Of a stretch of DNA of 64,000 nt, positions 1 to 12,077 are shown piece by piece. The stretch covers positions 218,737-282,736 of the forward strand of contig JAREIK010002618.1 of the NCBI GenBank assembly GCA_029783825.1, written 5' to 3'. The translations under genes were made by a program, and so were the position numbers. The DNA is from Sapria himalayana (Eukaryota > Streptophyta > Magnoliopsida > Malpighiales > Rafflesiaceae). Within the stretch, counting starts at the first letter, position 1; every line of letters starts with the position of its first letter. The notes beneath the pieces were generated by a model that ran no database searches, was not told the DNA's origin, and worked only from the letters and a program-made list of their open reading frames with translations.

Positions 1-318
1 TATACAGATAGACAAATAGATAGATTGAAAAATATGAACATAGATATATCGACAGAAGGAAAGATAGACATATAGGCAGATAGACATTTAGACAAATAGA
101 AAGATAAACAAATAAATAGATAGATAAACAATTAAATAGATAGATAGATACATAGTAAATAGATTTGCAAGTAGATAGATATATAAATATATAGATAGAT
201 AGATAGAATGATATATAGATAGATAGATAAATATATAGGTAGATAGAAAGATCGATAGATAGACATATTTTTAGATAGATAGATAGATAGACAGACACAT
301 AGATAGACATATAGACAC

Positions 319-351
<33 letters not shown>

Positions 352-1146
352 AATGTTTGTAGATTAATAGTTAGTTAGATAGAGATATTGAAAGATAAAA
401 TGATAGACAAATTGATTGATAGATAAATATATAAATAGGTAGATAGAAAAATAGACAAATAGATAGATAGTAAGACATATAGACATATATATAGATAGAC
501 TGATAGATAGAAAGATAGATAGTTCAATAGATCGATAGATTGACTGATGGATAGTTAGACATATAGTCAGATAGACTGATAGGTAGATAGATAGACAAAT
601 AGAAAGATAGACAGAGAGAAAGATAAATAGATAGACATATAGTAAGATAGACAAATAGTTAGATGTATATATATATATATATAGAAAAATATATAGATAA
701 ACATATGGACAATTAGATAGATTGATAGATAGATAGACAGATAGACAAATAACAAATAAACATATAAAGAGATATACAAAAAGACATAAAGGAATAGACA
801 CATAGACTGATAGTTAGATAGATAGATAGACATATAGATAAATAGATAGAAACATATCTAGATAGATAGAAATAAAGATAGATAGATAGACATATGGATA
901 GATAGATTGATTGATTTACAAATTGTTAGTTGATACATTGACTGATAGAAAGATAGAATGATAGACAAATTGAAAATAAATAGATAGATAAATAGGTTGA
1001 TATATAGACAAATAGATATATAGATAGTTAGATAGATAGAAATATAGATAGGTAGATAGATGGATAGATAGATAGATAGATAGATAGAAAAAAAGAAAAA
1101 AAGATAGTTAGATAGAAATATTGATATATATATATATATATATATC
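1..1146 (-). repeat. Degenerate TAGA (minus-strand TCTA) tetranucleotide array, left-edge block
   Basis: The + strand is a dense, imperfect run of TAGA units with variants such as TAGACA, AAATAGA and CATATAGA. It starts at or before the left edge and decays into a (TA)n tract near 1,125-1,145. Minus-strand open frames here, rich in Ser, Ile, Tyr and Leu, come only from TCTA having no stop codon, and they are not called as genes. The polarity is opposite to the large arrays at 16.7-49.8 kb. Confidence 0.95.
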
Positions 1147-1784
1147 TATATAAATCTATCATAATTCTATATATGATACTTTCAATATACATGTCGTTTA
1201 TTTTAAATATAATTAGTATTATACAGATAACATTATATACATATTTTACACAAATAAAGTTATTCTGACATATTGAAAGGCTTTTAATACTGTATATATG
1301 AAATTTGTAAGTCAACATTATGAAATACACGTTTAATAAATTTGCATTATTAAAATATCTATTATTTCATAATGCCGTGCCTACCCAATAAGTATAATTA
1401 AATTAATATCTGTAAACTATATTTTATATATGGCTTTATGTATAGGGAAAAACACGCGCTCTTATAAAAATGTAAGCATGTCTTTAATATCTATAAATTT
1501 AAAGTATAGTCATATTAATATCTATTAATGTCAAATTAATATCGGTAAACATTTATTGAATGGTTTTCAATTAGTTCAAATAAAAATGTAATTGGCTTTA
1601 GGTATACTGATACTAATTTACAAGACATTTAAATACATGTATATATTTTACTATACTTTAATTACTATGTTTAATTAAATGTCATATAGGCTCCCTTTTA
1701 AATACCCTAGCATTGACTATCAATATGATTCATACTGGATTAAAATATATAAAATATCGAGCTCATTTGACATACATACATACA

Positions 1785-1861
<77 letters not shown>

Positions 1862-3241
1862 ATCTATATCTATATATATCTATATCTATATATGTATATT
1901 AATTATATGTTGTTATATTTATATATAGTTAAGCTTATGTATAATATTTTTATAGTTATAGATATAGTAAAATACACTTATATAAGAAATTCGAATTATA
2001 TCACACATGCATATTGATGTATAGTTATGTTTAAATACAATTATTGATTTGAGGAACTTAAATGTATAATGTTTTATACATTTATATATAACTATATATA
2101 AATATATTTAACATATGTATATCAACATATTACTATATATAAATGTATTTATCCACATCAATGCCTATACATAGCCATATGTCTAAATATATATAATTAC
2201 ATGAAATACTATATATAACTACATCTACAACATGTATAACTACATGCTTCAGAAACTTAATATCCATTCATATCATTCATCACATTCATACATATTTTTT
2301 TTGAATATTGTATAAATCTTTATCATTTTCCCATATATTTTAGGAACTTAAACTTAATTATTTCAACCTTAATGTATTTGTATTGCATTTTTATATGTTT
2401 GTATAACTCATTATGATTTAATATGTTTAGGGTTTGTATTTTTGGTTCACATAATATCATTTATCTAAAATTGATTTCTTATAAAATATTCAGTTGTTAA
2501 AATTCATGTTGTAAATTTCAAAATAAATAATAATATGTTTGTGTAATTAATATTATAAAAAATTTCTAAAATACATATGTGATGTAGTTTAAATTTACTA
2601 AGATAAAACTTTAAAAATAAAATATATATTTACAAAATAAAATTTGCACATCATAATATGCAATATGTTATATTTATTATAAATAAACAATGATGAAATG
2701 TATCAATTAATTACAAAAAAAATATTGTCATGTTTTCAATTTGAAAAAAAAATTAGAATAATTATTTTAAAAAACAAATTAATATATTAATATGATCATT
2801 TATATATTTTTAATAAAATAAAAAAAATAATTACTTGTAGAAAAATATACTCATATATTTATATGGTAATCTATTTTGTTTGAACATAATTAAAGAAATA
2901 ATTGGTTTTTTACAAAATCACTACATTATTTATATGTACTACATTATATTTGGTTGAATATTAAATTTTTTACAAATTTATCATAGACATTAATATATTT
3001 GTTCTATATAATTTTAATAAAAAAATTATATAGAAAAACAAAAATAATATTATCTATTTATGAACTATATTTTCAGTTTTAATATAATTGTAAAAACAAA
3101 ATAATTTACAAATATGCCAAATTCATTTATTTATATGAGTATAATGATATTATTTTAATATAAATATTAAAAAAACAAATATTTGAATAAAATAGAAGCT
3201 CATATATTTAATTTATAATTTCATTTTACGCATTAATATGC

Positions 3242-3243
<2 letters not shown>
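1147..3243. other. AT-rich spacer without a recognisable gene
   Basis: Very AT-rich sequence with no protein-like frame in either strand. It contains one long (TA)n tract, listed separately, and runs of short TATAAA and ATATAT words. No transposon ends were recognised. Confidence 0.6.
1789..1859. repeat. (TA)n microsatellite
   Basis: About 35 uninterrupted AT dinucleotides, followed by TCTATATC-type variants. The two short open frames that run through it are translation artefacts. Confidence 0.95.
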
Positions 3244-3275
<32 letters not shown>

Positions 3276-3377
3276 TATTTGTTTTAAATATAAATAATTT
3301 ACAATATTTTATAAATTGTGTACACTTCATAATATTTTATTTTAATAACATTTCCAAAATCAAAAAATTTTAAATAC

Positions 3378-3408
<31 letters not shown>
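3244..3408. repeat. Two (CA)n microsatellites
   Basis: Pure CA tracts at 3,244-3,273 and 3,381-3,408, the second running into (TA)n. The roughly 107 bp between them is AT-rich without features. Confidence 0.95.
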
Positions 3409-3418
<10 letters not shown>

Positions 3419-3929
3419 ATAGTTTCATGTTAACTTTAAAAATACATTACGTATATAGGTATATGTGTGTGTTTGTGTGGGTGTACAGTAGTATATGGAT
3501 GCATACAAGTATATACATACTACTTTGAAAATGTAGATACATGTGTGAATATATATATAAGTAAAAAAATGTGTATGCTGATATATAATGTATAGTAATG
3601 TATATGGATGTATAAATGTGTATGTGTAGGGGAGTGTATATGCACATATATATTTATGCATATATTTGTAAATAGCAACATTAATTTTGAGAAGAAAAAT
3701 ACTTGAGCACATAAATATATCTTTTTTACATCCATCTAAAACATTAATTTCATCTAAAACAAATATGTTTATGTTTGTAAATGTATATGCACATGTATAA
3801 ATATCAACATATATATTTATGCATCTAAAACATTAATTTCACAAATTCATGAGAGCAGGAGTAAAAAGTGACATTATTGCAAGATACTACTAATCTCCCA
3901 TCTAAAACACTTTGCCTCAACATTTGATT
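3409..3929. other. AT-rich spacer with TATGTG-type words
   Basis: No gene is recognised. The words ATATATTTATGCAT and CATCTAAAACATTAATTTC occur twice (the latter at 3,733 and 3,822), which suggests a small local duplication. The minus-strand open frames are rich in Tyr, His and Thr and look non-coding. Confidence 0.5.
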
Positions 3930-4310
3930 AAATTACTACTTGCAATGATAATGTTCATTCAATACTACATACCATGTAGTTACATTTTCATTTAGTACTA
4001 TAATTTATTTAAATAAAAAAATCTATCTAATATCTTCATCAATAATTCTTCAACCTTTTTTTTCTAGTCATGATAAACTATTTTCAATTTTGATTATATG
4101 TATATTTCTTGTCTAATATCTCTAGTTCAAACTATTGTAATAGTAAAATCCATAAAATCAATCTAGGCTTGACATCTTTCTTTTCTATGAGATATTTAAT
4201 TATAGAATATTTAGTATATACTATGACTTTGGTTCCCACTAAATATGATATTAACTTCCCAAAATAAAAGATTGTTGATACAAGTTCTTTCTCTATAGTG
4301 GTGTAATTCA
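3930..4310 (-). pseudogene. Ty3/gypsy RNase H fragment, decayed
   Basis: Translating the minus strand from about 4,305 gives [17 protein letters not shown], then [12 protein letters not shown], then [17 protein letters not shown], a stop codon, and FELEI. This is the usual order for the RNase H domain of plant Ty3/gypsy polyproteins, closest in feel to the Athila/Tat lineages (TTEKEL, YLVGSKV, KKDAKPRLIRW). About 70 codons are readable with one internal stop. Farther along the minus strand, HLSRLEKK-like and WYV-like pieces hint at the start of the connection to integrase, with more stops. No reverse transcriptase lies upstream; the AT-rich tandem repeat begins there. It is unrelated to the gypsy element at 34.6-40.5 kb. 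Lineage assignment is inference from memory of family motifs. Confidence 0.7.
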
Positions 4311-4320
4311 ATTGGCCATT

Positions 4321-4880
4321 TGAGAGTGTGTATTTATCATAGTATATAATAACTATTTATAAATATTTGTATAACTATATAAAAGTATTAATAATTATAT
4401 TTACCTATATTTGTAACTATGTAAACTATTTTTATAACTATATTAATAACTATATATAACTATATTTTAACAATATAATATTTTATAACTATATGAGTAA
4501 TTCTATATAACTATTTTTTTAAAAAAATATATCATATGTATAATAATATATAACAATATATAATTGTATTTTACTATATGTATAACTATAAAAATGTTAT
4601 ATCTAACTATATCTTTGACTACATACATATTTATAACTATATCTGTATAACTATATATAAATATTTATATAAATATGTAACACTCTATATAATTAAATAT
4701 AACTATATTTGTATCTATGTATACATATATGTATTTATATAATATTAAATCTATATATTTATTTATAAAATTGTATATATTTATGTATAACTACTTATAA
4801 CTACTTGTATGAATATATCTATATATAATTATATGTTTAACTATATATAACTCTATTTTTGATTATATATACTAAAGTAA
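4321..4880. repeat. AT-rich tandem repeat (~540 bp unit), left segment
   Basis: Sequence built of TAACTATAT, GTATAACTAT and ATATTTGTATAAC words. It matches parts of the copies at 5,814-6,827, 7,871-8,165 and 51,640-53,640. It ends at the target-site duplication of the ARF1 retrocopy. Confidence 0.8.
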
Positions 4881-5813
4881 TAAGAACATATAAAGGTTGA
4901 CCTCTCTCTCTGGTCACCATCTCTTGAGGTCTATTAATTATGTTTGTTTCTCTCATCAGATCTCTTTACTGCCATACGACAAAGGGACTGAGATTTAGTT
5001 GAAGAAATTGAGTTTACGTTCACAAAGCTATTTAGCAGGCTGTTTTCCAACAAGGAGATGAGGATTTTGATGCTAGGTCTTGATGCTGGCGGTAAAACAA
5101 CCATTCTATATAAGTTGAAGTTTAGTGAAATTGTCACCACAATTCCTAATATTTTCTTCACGGTAGAGACTGTTGGATACAAAAATATCAATTTCACTGT
5201 GTGGGATGTTGGGGGTCAAGACAAGATTCGATCTTTCTGGAGGGATTACTTCCAAAATACCCACAGTTTCATATTTGTGGTGGACAAGAATGACAGAGAT
5301 CGAGTTGTTGAAGCCAGAGATGAGTTGCATAGGATGCTAAATGAGGAAAAGTTTCGAGATGTTGTTTTGCTGGTGTTTGCCAATAAGCAAGATCTTCTCA
5401 ATGTGATGAATGCAGCTAAAATTACTAACAAACTAGGACTTCACTCTCTTCACCAACGCCATTGGCACATTCAGAGCACATGTGCTACCTCTGGCGAGAG
5501 CCTCTATGATGGTCTTGATTGGCTTTCCAATTACATTGCCAGCAAGTCATGAACAATTTTAGCATGGCGAGACAAACTTTGTCGACATATCTGGATGTAG
5601 ATCTAATCTTTACCTATTTTTCTTGAGTTTTGTCTATTATGTGGATGACATCATCTGTTTCTAGGGGGATTCAAATTGTATTTATTTTTATATATTGTAC
5701 GCCTGAAATACAAGATCACATTTACTTTGTTCTGATAAGTTGTATGCTGAACTTGTTTGTTTTCTATTTTGTGTCTTTTTGCCATTGGATCCCAAAGGTA
5801 TAAGAACATATAA
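4881..5813 (+). mobile_element. Processed ARF1 retrocopy footprint with target-site duplication
   Basis: The 13-bp word TAAGAACATATAA is exactly repeated at 4,881-4,893 and 5,801-5,813. Extended leftward the match is about 18 of 20 bases (AAAG then GTA versus TAA). The enclosed 907 bp holds a pyrimidine-rich leader, an uninterrupted ARF1-like frame and a trailing region of about 250 bp. The same target word occurs in uninterrupted AT-rich repeat copies elsewhere in the window (for example near 52,126 and 53,128), which serve as empty sites. Lack of introns plus a duplication of this size points to LINE-mediated retroposition of an mRNA. No poly(A) tail remains before the right repeat, so the 3' end is eroded or the cDNA began internally. 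Confidence 0.8.
5058..5552 (+). CDS. ARF1-like small GTPase, intronless retrocopy with lost native start (probable pseudogene)
   Basis: ARF1 GTPases recruit coat proteins to Golgi membranes. The 164-residue frame from the first remaining ATG matches ARF1 residues 18-181 with no indel. In-frame sequence upstream (5,007-5,057) still encodes ARF's N-terminal helix ([10 protein letters not shown]), but the start ATG is now ATT and the myristoylated Gly2 is Glu. A TGA stop lies just upstream at 4,989. The P-loop reads GLDAGGKT (second Ala changed to Gly), and WDVGGQ, NKQD and CATSG are intact. Switch I reads [12 protein letters not shown] instead of TTIPTIGFNVET, so the Mg-binding Thr48 is Asn, Gly50 is Phe and Asn52 is Thr. 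A product starting at Met18 would lack the helix, the lipid anchor and a normal switch I. Absence of introns and flanking repeats mark it as a retrocopy. The open frame suggests it is fairly young or partly constrained. Function is doubtful. Confidence 0.8.
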   Translation: MRILMLGLDAGGKTTILYKLKFSEIVTTIPNIFFTVETVGYKNINFTVWDVGGQDKIRSFWRDYFQNTHSFIFVVDKNDRDRVVEARDELHRMLNEEKFRDVVLLVFANKQDLLNVMNAAKITNKLGLHSLHQRHWHIQSTCATSGESLYDGLDWLSNYIASKS

Positions 5814-6827
5814 CTATAAAATAATTGCCTTTAATTATATGTATGACTATAAAATATTATACATAATTATATTTAAAAATATAATTAACAACATATATTT
5901 AATATTTTTTTTTTATATATTAGTATATAAAAATGTATTTTACTATATATATATACCAATAGATAATTATATGTATACATATATAAAATTATTAAAAAAT
6001 ATATATATATACCTACATGTATAAATATAATTATAGCTATATGTGTAACTATATGTATAACCACATTTAACTATATGTATAATAACATACAACATTATGG
6101 TTAACTATATGTGTATAACTATATACAAATATTTGTATAACTATATATGAATATTTGTATAACTATATAACACTTTATATAATTAAATATAACTATATTT
6201 GTAACAATGTATACATATATGTAAATCTATATATTTATTTATAAGTTTATATATTTATGTATAACTATTTGTATGAATATATCTATATATAACTATATGA
6301 TTAACTATATAAAAATATTTATAGCTATATATATTATATGTATAAAAACATATAACTATAAATAATTGTAACTTATTATATGTATAACTATAAAAGCTTT
6401 ATACATAATTTTTTTTAAATATATAATTTACACCATATAGTTAATATACATTTGTATATATTAGTATATAAAAATGTATTTTACTATATCTATACCTATA
6501 CATATCTATATGTATAAATATATAAAATTATATGAATACATATATATACCTACATGTATAAATATAAGAATAACTATATGTGTAACTATATGCATAACCA
6601 CATGTAACTATATGCATAACCACATGTAACTATATTAATAATTACATGTATGACAACATACAACATTATGTTTAATTATGTGTATAACTCTATATAAATA
6701 TTTGTAAAACCAAAAAACTATATATAATTAAATATAACGATATTTTTAACTATTTATACATATATGTAAATCTATATATTTGTTTATAACTTTGTATACA
6801 TTTATGCATAACTACTTATAATTACAT
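5814..6827. repeat. AT-rich tandem repeat (~540 bp unit), about two copies
   Basis: Landmark words recur at a regular distance: ACCTACATGTATAAATATAA at 6,011 and 6,548, and TATAAGAACATATAACTATA-like at 5,799 and about 6,340. The period is therefore about 537-541 bp. Copies are diverged and full of stop codons. The one open frame at 5,740-6,024 is not protein-like. Confidence 0.85.
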
Positions 6828-7230
6828 GGAGCTATTGATCAATGCAAAATAGACTCAAAAATCAGGTATGATTTGGATGATGATTATCATATGTTACTTT
6901 CTTTTTCCTTATAAAACTAATGAATGCTAATTAAATATTCATACAATTTCAAACTTGTAATCATATCTCAATGTTCCTATAATAATGAGACTAATATAAG
7001 CTCCAATATGTTTAGCAATTTGCACCCTCAGTTCATTGGGTACACTCGGGGAAAGCTTAAAATGAGGTATTGGAGCTATAGATTAATGCAAACCAGCATC
7101 AAAAATCAGGTATGATTTGGATGATAGCCATCACATACTGCCTTCTTTTTCCTTATTAAACTAATGAATGCTGAAAAAATATTCATAAAATTTTAAACTA
7201 GTATTCATATTAGGTTCGCTATTATGTTTC
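6828..7230. repeat. Tandem duplication, ~244 bp unit
   Basis: GGAGCTATxGATxAATGCAAA, the word AAAAATCAGGTATGATTTGG and CTTTTTCCTTAT-AAACTAATGAATGCT appear in the same order from 6,828 and again from 7,072. The offset is 244 bp; the second copy fades after about 7,200. A short frame at 6,924-7,115 spans the junction. CAG followed by GTATGA resembles a splice donor, so an exon fragment is possible but unrecognised. Confidence 0.8.
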
Positions 7231-7386
7231 TTTCATGGCTGAATTATGAACTTTAATAGACTATTATGCATTTCTATTTAAAATTGCTTATCATCTAGTT
7301 TGTGCTTTGCTTATTCACTTTATATCTACTTGAAAACATTCATTGAGTAGCCAAATGATTTTACCAGTGGAACTTGATTGACTATA

Positions 7387-7737
7387 TATGTAATTGTATA
7401 GTGTAGTGTATATGTACATATATTTATGTACATATACATATATACTGGTATATATGTATAAGTTTTTACCAGTATATATGTACATATTTGTACATATACA
7501 CTGCAGTGTAAATGTATATACATGTACATATATACTAAAGTGTATATATATACACATATATATGTACATATCCACTATAGTGTATATGTACATTTACTAT
7601 GTATATATGTACATATAAATACTTGTACATATATACCAGTGAATACATATATGCTACTATATTTGTATATGTAAATATATATCAGTATATATGTACATAT
7701 ATACTACAGTATATATGTACATATTTATTATAGTATT
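7387..7737. repeat. Palindromic minisatellite centred on TGTACA
   Basis: Degenerate units of about 22-24 bp resemble CAGTATATATGTACATATA, each nearly self-complementary. Long open frames occur on both strands because the repeat is symmetrical; they are not genes. The same family appears at 58,680-58,800. Confidence 0.85.
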
Positions 7738-7870
7738 ATATATTTATGCCATTAAGGTTTGCAAAATCATGAGATAGAGTTTTCAATGAAGTAGAATTTA
7801 GCATGGTTTGCATTAAATCAATAATTTGCAACGTTTGCTATAATCTAAAACTCTTCATCTATTATATCTA

Positions 7871-8165
7871 CTACTAAACTATATGTGTAAACCTATATAT
7901 AAATATTTGTATAACTATATAAAATTCTATATAATTAAATATAACTATAATTGTTATTATGTATACATATATGAAAATCTATATATTTGTTTATAACTTT
8001 GTATATATTTATGTACAACTACAAATAACTACTTCTATGAATATATCTATATATAACTATATGTTTAATTATATATAACTATTTATAACTATATATACTA
8101 TATGTATAATAACATATAACTATAAATAATTTTATCTTACTATATGTATAACTATAAAAACTTAT
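7871..8165. repeat. Partial copy of the ~540-bp AT-rich repeat
   Basis: From about 7,875 the order ATAAATATTTGTATAACTAT, AATTAAATATAACTATA, TGTATACATATATG, TGAATATATCTATATATAAC matches the tandem family at 5.8-6.8 kb and 51.6-53.6 kb. Confidence 0.8.
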
Positions 8166-8814
8166 TACATTTAGATTAGTGATTAATTAGCTATAAAAAA
8201 GTAAAATTTATGATTAATTAAAAAATTTATTTAAATATTAAGAAAATAAGTATTTTTTTTAATGAAATTATGATTATGAAGTATTTGAAGATGATAACTT
8301 TTTAATTCAAATAAGTTAGAGGTAAGTGATAGGTTAGTCTATTTAATATAAGTTAATTTTACTTTTTAGACATATATATTCTATATCTTATATATGTCTA
8401 GATGATAACAAGTTTCTCAAAATATATTCATATATTATGAGAATATATGAATATTATATAGCCCATATTTTATTTTATTTGCATTTCAAGTTTCTCATAA
8501 GCATACTTAAACATATAAATATATTCATATATGACCCTTAGGTCCTCATTTACCAAATTTATATTTTTTCCTTTTTCTATTAGTTAATTTTTCGGGGTTG
8601 GTCAATTTCTTATTTAACATATAATATTCAATTATATATTTACATATTCATTTGCACTTGACATTTATCCATATAATCATATATCATTTAATATTTATCA
8701 ATTATCATTTAATCATTTCTTAATTTCTTAGAAAAACCCAAGTTTGGCTTAACCAAACATTTATCTTATTCATTTGCCTAAATCATTTTTTTTGGGTATT
8801 ACCTTTCTTGCCAT
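8166..8814. other. AT-rich spacer, no gene seen
   Basis: No protein-like frame. A 28-bp word near 8,302 (AATAAGTTAGAGGTAAGTGA and onward) is repeated with about two differences near 15,213 in the same orientation, so some unrecognised repeat may be present. A GATGATAACAAGTT word at 8,400 also recurs near 15,165 inverted. Confidence 0.5.
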
Positions 8815-10480
8815 GATTGACTCAAGGTTCTAAAATAATTATATTGTTTCTATCATCGATGGAAATGGGGACCCTACTAGCTCTTTGGGAGGAGTGACAT
8901 TAAAATTCACATATAATAATCAAAATATTTTTGGGACTACATACAATCCCCCTCTTATCTAGGTGGACGTAGTCAAGTTTGGAATGATCTTGACCCTTGA
9001 GCATATAGGAAATTTTCTTTATCCTTTTTCTATGAAAAAATAGAAATTACTCTTTTTAATACTAGGGATTTAAAATCCTTAGGGTCTGATGGGGTTTCCT
9101 TGAAATTTTGCAAATACTCAAGGAATTAAATTAGACAAGATTTTACTAATGAATGATAAGCATTTATTCTTAATGGCTTAATCTTGGAACATATTAATCA
9201 TGCATGTATTGTTTTAATTCTTAAATCTTTTCATGCATATACTATTAAAGATTATAGATTGATTTCGTGTTGTAATGTCATTAACAAGATCATATTTAAA
9301 CTAATAATTTTATAAATCAAGTCTATAGTTAATGATTTTATTGACCCAACTTTGGTATACTAAGGAAGGTTAATAATGAATAATTTTCTTCTTGCTCAAC
9401 ATCTAATTAGGAGATATACAAGGAAGGGTATATCTCCTAGGTATTTTATCAAGATAGACCTGCAAAAGATCTTTGACATGGTAAATTGGAAACTCATAAC
9501 TGAGATGTTGCATGCACTAGACTTCCCGAATAAGATCATCAATATTTTTTATCTTTATATTTCAACCTCCAGCTATTTCCTAATGATAAATGGGCATATG
9601 CATGATTATTTTCAAGAAAAAAATGGTTTGACTTATGATGATCCACTATCTCTCCACATCTTTATTATTGTTATGGAATACCTAATTATATCACTAGATA
9701 CTATATTTTTCTTCCATCCATGACATACTAAACAATAAATTTCTCATCTTATGTATGTTGATGATCTTTATTTTTTTTTTCAAAAAAAGAATGATCTTCT
9801 ATTCATTCATTATTAGATAGTATCCAATTATTTTCTGAACCATTAGGACTACAAGGTAATCCCTTCAAATTGAACATCTTCTTTGGAGGGATAAAACTTG
9901 AGAACCACAAATTGATCAATAATAATTTTGATTTCACACAGATCAAACTTCCTTTTATATTTATGGGAGTTCCATAATCATCAAGTAGATAGATCACTTC
10001 ATAATTCTTCTCTAGTCCATGAGATCTCTTCCATAATACAACTGTAGGCTTAAAAACTATTGTCTGTCACAAAGAGGATAGAATTTTTGCATTCTATCAT
10101 CCATGGAATTGAGGATACTAGTTTTTACTATTTCTCAACCCTCAGGCTATTGTCATTTCCATTGATAACTTGTGTAGAAGATTTTTATAGGGCTACCCAC
10201 TCATAAAAAGATATATATAAGCACAAGATCTCATGGAGCATGGTTTGTAAACCTATTTTCTATAGTGGGTTGGGCCTTCTTTTGAACAACCCAAAGGATA
10301 ATTTTTTTTTCATTAAGAAACTATTGTGTATCAATAATAAATAGGATTCATTATAGATCCATTGGATCCATCATTACTATCTTGCCTCATATGATATTTG
10401 GAATATCTATTCTCGAGATGATATCTCATTTTAGAAAGTCATTATTTTTATATGAGATTAGATTATTCAATCTACTAGAG
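8815..10480 (+). pseudogene. L1-type LINE reverse transcriptase remnant
   Basis: Pieces of a plant non-LTR reverse transcriptase read in order on the + strand. SIIDGNGDPTSSLGGVTLKF and NIFGTTYNP near 8,850-8,950 match the linker before RT. LGSDGVSLKFCK is near 9,085 and a DYRLISCCNVINK-like stretch near 9,250. Next is the longest open stretch, 9,376-9,723, with NNFLLAQHLIRRY, RKGISPRYFIKIDLQK, LDFPNKII and LTYDDPLSLHIF. After two in-frame stops comes YVDDL at 9,754-9,768 in the same frame. FFGGIKLENHK and LPFIFMGVP follow, in later broken frames. These correspond to RT palm, fingers and thumb. An endonuclease domain was not seen, so the copy is 5' truncated or eroded. Stops and frameshifts rule out activity. 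The limits are approximate. Confidence 0.85.
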
Positions 10481-11635
10481 CAATAAATATGCTAAAAGTA
10501 TGATTTGTAAAAAAATAGGGGGAAGATAGAAAGAATTGTTACAAATTATTGCTTACACTTATTTCCACATAACTTAAAAAGTTCTAGATAATCTAAGTTA
10601 TGATAATTTAAAATTCACATTCCTGAGCATGCCTTCTTCACCTAGATGGATTCCCTTGGAAAATTATGAGTTAAAATTCAGCTATTCACCAAGCTGAGTA
10701 TCCTCAAATGTGAATTAAATTAAAAACTTTAAAACCTTATTTTGGTAATGATCACATTCTTGTTGGAGATAGAGAAGCATTACTAATTACTTTCTATACT
10801 GATAATGTATCTCTTAACATTCATCATGATAAAATAAATTTTAAAGATATTTTAGTAGTTCTTGAGATTATAAAGAATTTATTATATGTTAGTCAACTTA
10901 TTCATGACAATGTTTGTTATTTGAATTAAACTTGTTCTATTTTTGTTATCAATGAATCCATATAGTAAATAATGACAAATTATCATAAATAAGAATTCTT
11001 TTATCCTTTAACATGTAAAAATTGAAACTTATATTATTACAAAATCTCAAGTAGTATACTCAAAAATTTGGTATGCTCATTAGCACATCCTAATTATGGC
11101 TTTTTAGAGAATTTAGAAAATAAAAAGGTTATTACTATTTCCAATTGGATAGTTAAGGATACTCCTTGCACTAATTATCAACTTGGAAACTATCAAAGGT
11201 TTATTTAATAAATCAAAAACTACTACGAGTTTTCATCTTAAAAAAATTCACAGTGATATATTTGGCCTAATAATTCTTATTTCCACACAAAATTTAATAC
11301 AATGTTATTTTTATTGTTGATTTTATCCGATACATATGTGTATATCCTTTAAGATACAATTCTAATTTTTATCCATGTTTTCTAAAATTTCAAATGTTTG
11401 TTGAAAAACTTTTTGATAAAAACTTTCTAATATGATGGAGGAGATGAGTTTTCTTCAAGTAATTTTTCAAATCATTTACTTCAATATGGGATAAAATAAA
11501 TATCATATTTATATACCATTGAACAAAATGGATTAAGTGATTAGCTGAGATAAAACATAGACATATTGTAGAAATAAGTTTGACTCTTGTTTTCAATGCT
11601 AATGTCCATTTAAAATCTGGTTGATACCTCCTTAA

Positions 11636-11995
11636 TTGCTACTTATGTCTTATCTTATTAATAGACTACATCTATCTTCTATTGGTAATAATTATCCATA
11701 TTTTAAATTATTTGGTTACCATCCAAGTTATTATATCTTATGTGTTTTTAGTATACTATTCTTTATTTATTTAAAAACCTCTAACATGCACAAATCTTCA
11801 AAAAAGGATGTACATGGTTATTTCTTAGGATATAATTTTTTACACAAATGTTATAGATGTCTTGATCCACCATCAAATTGGATTTACATTTCTCAACATG
11901 TAGTCTTTAATGAGCTTTGTTTTCTCTATATAAAAAATGAATTATCTTTCTTTCATAATCTTTCCATTACAACTTTTTCTAATCTTGATGAATAG
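11636..11995 (+). pseudogene. Copia integrase C-terminal fragment (open stretch)
   Basis: A 119-codon open stretch within the copia remnant. It carries YLINRLHLSS, YPYFKLFGYHPSY, KKDVHGYFLGYNF, CYRCLDPPSNWIYISQHVVFNE. This is the conserved tail of the copia integrase core that follows the catalytic Glu, just before the RT domain. The ATG is fortuitous; the real polyprotein begins far upstream. The catalytic triad itself lies in the broken sequence before it. Confidence 0.85.
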
Positions 11996-12077
11996 TTTTT
12001 GAGAATTGTCTTTATTGTTAGCAATGATCCTAAGACACTAAAAAAATACTCTCAAGGTTCTCCACAACATAGCTTCC

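Noticed and set aside
1..1330. Minus-strand frames of the same kind at the left edge
   Set aside because: They are the same artefact, since the minus strand there reads TCTA.
4934..5431. Minus-strand frames antisense to the ARF1 copy
   Set aside because: Shadows of a conserved sense frame; no independent protein features.
7315..7618. Overlapping open frames on both strands, 67-92 codons
   Set aside because: They arise from a palindromic TATATGTACATA minisatellite.
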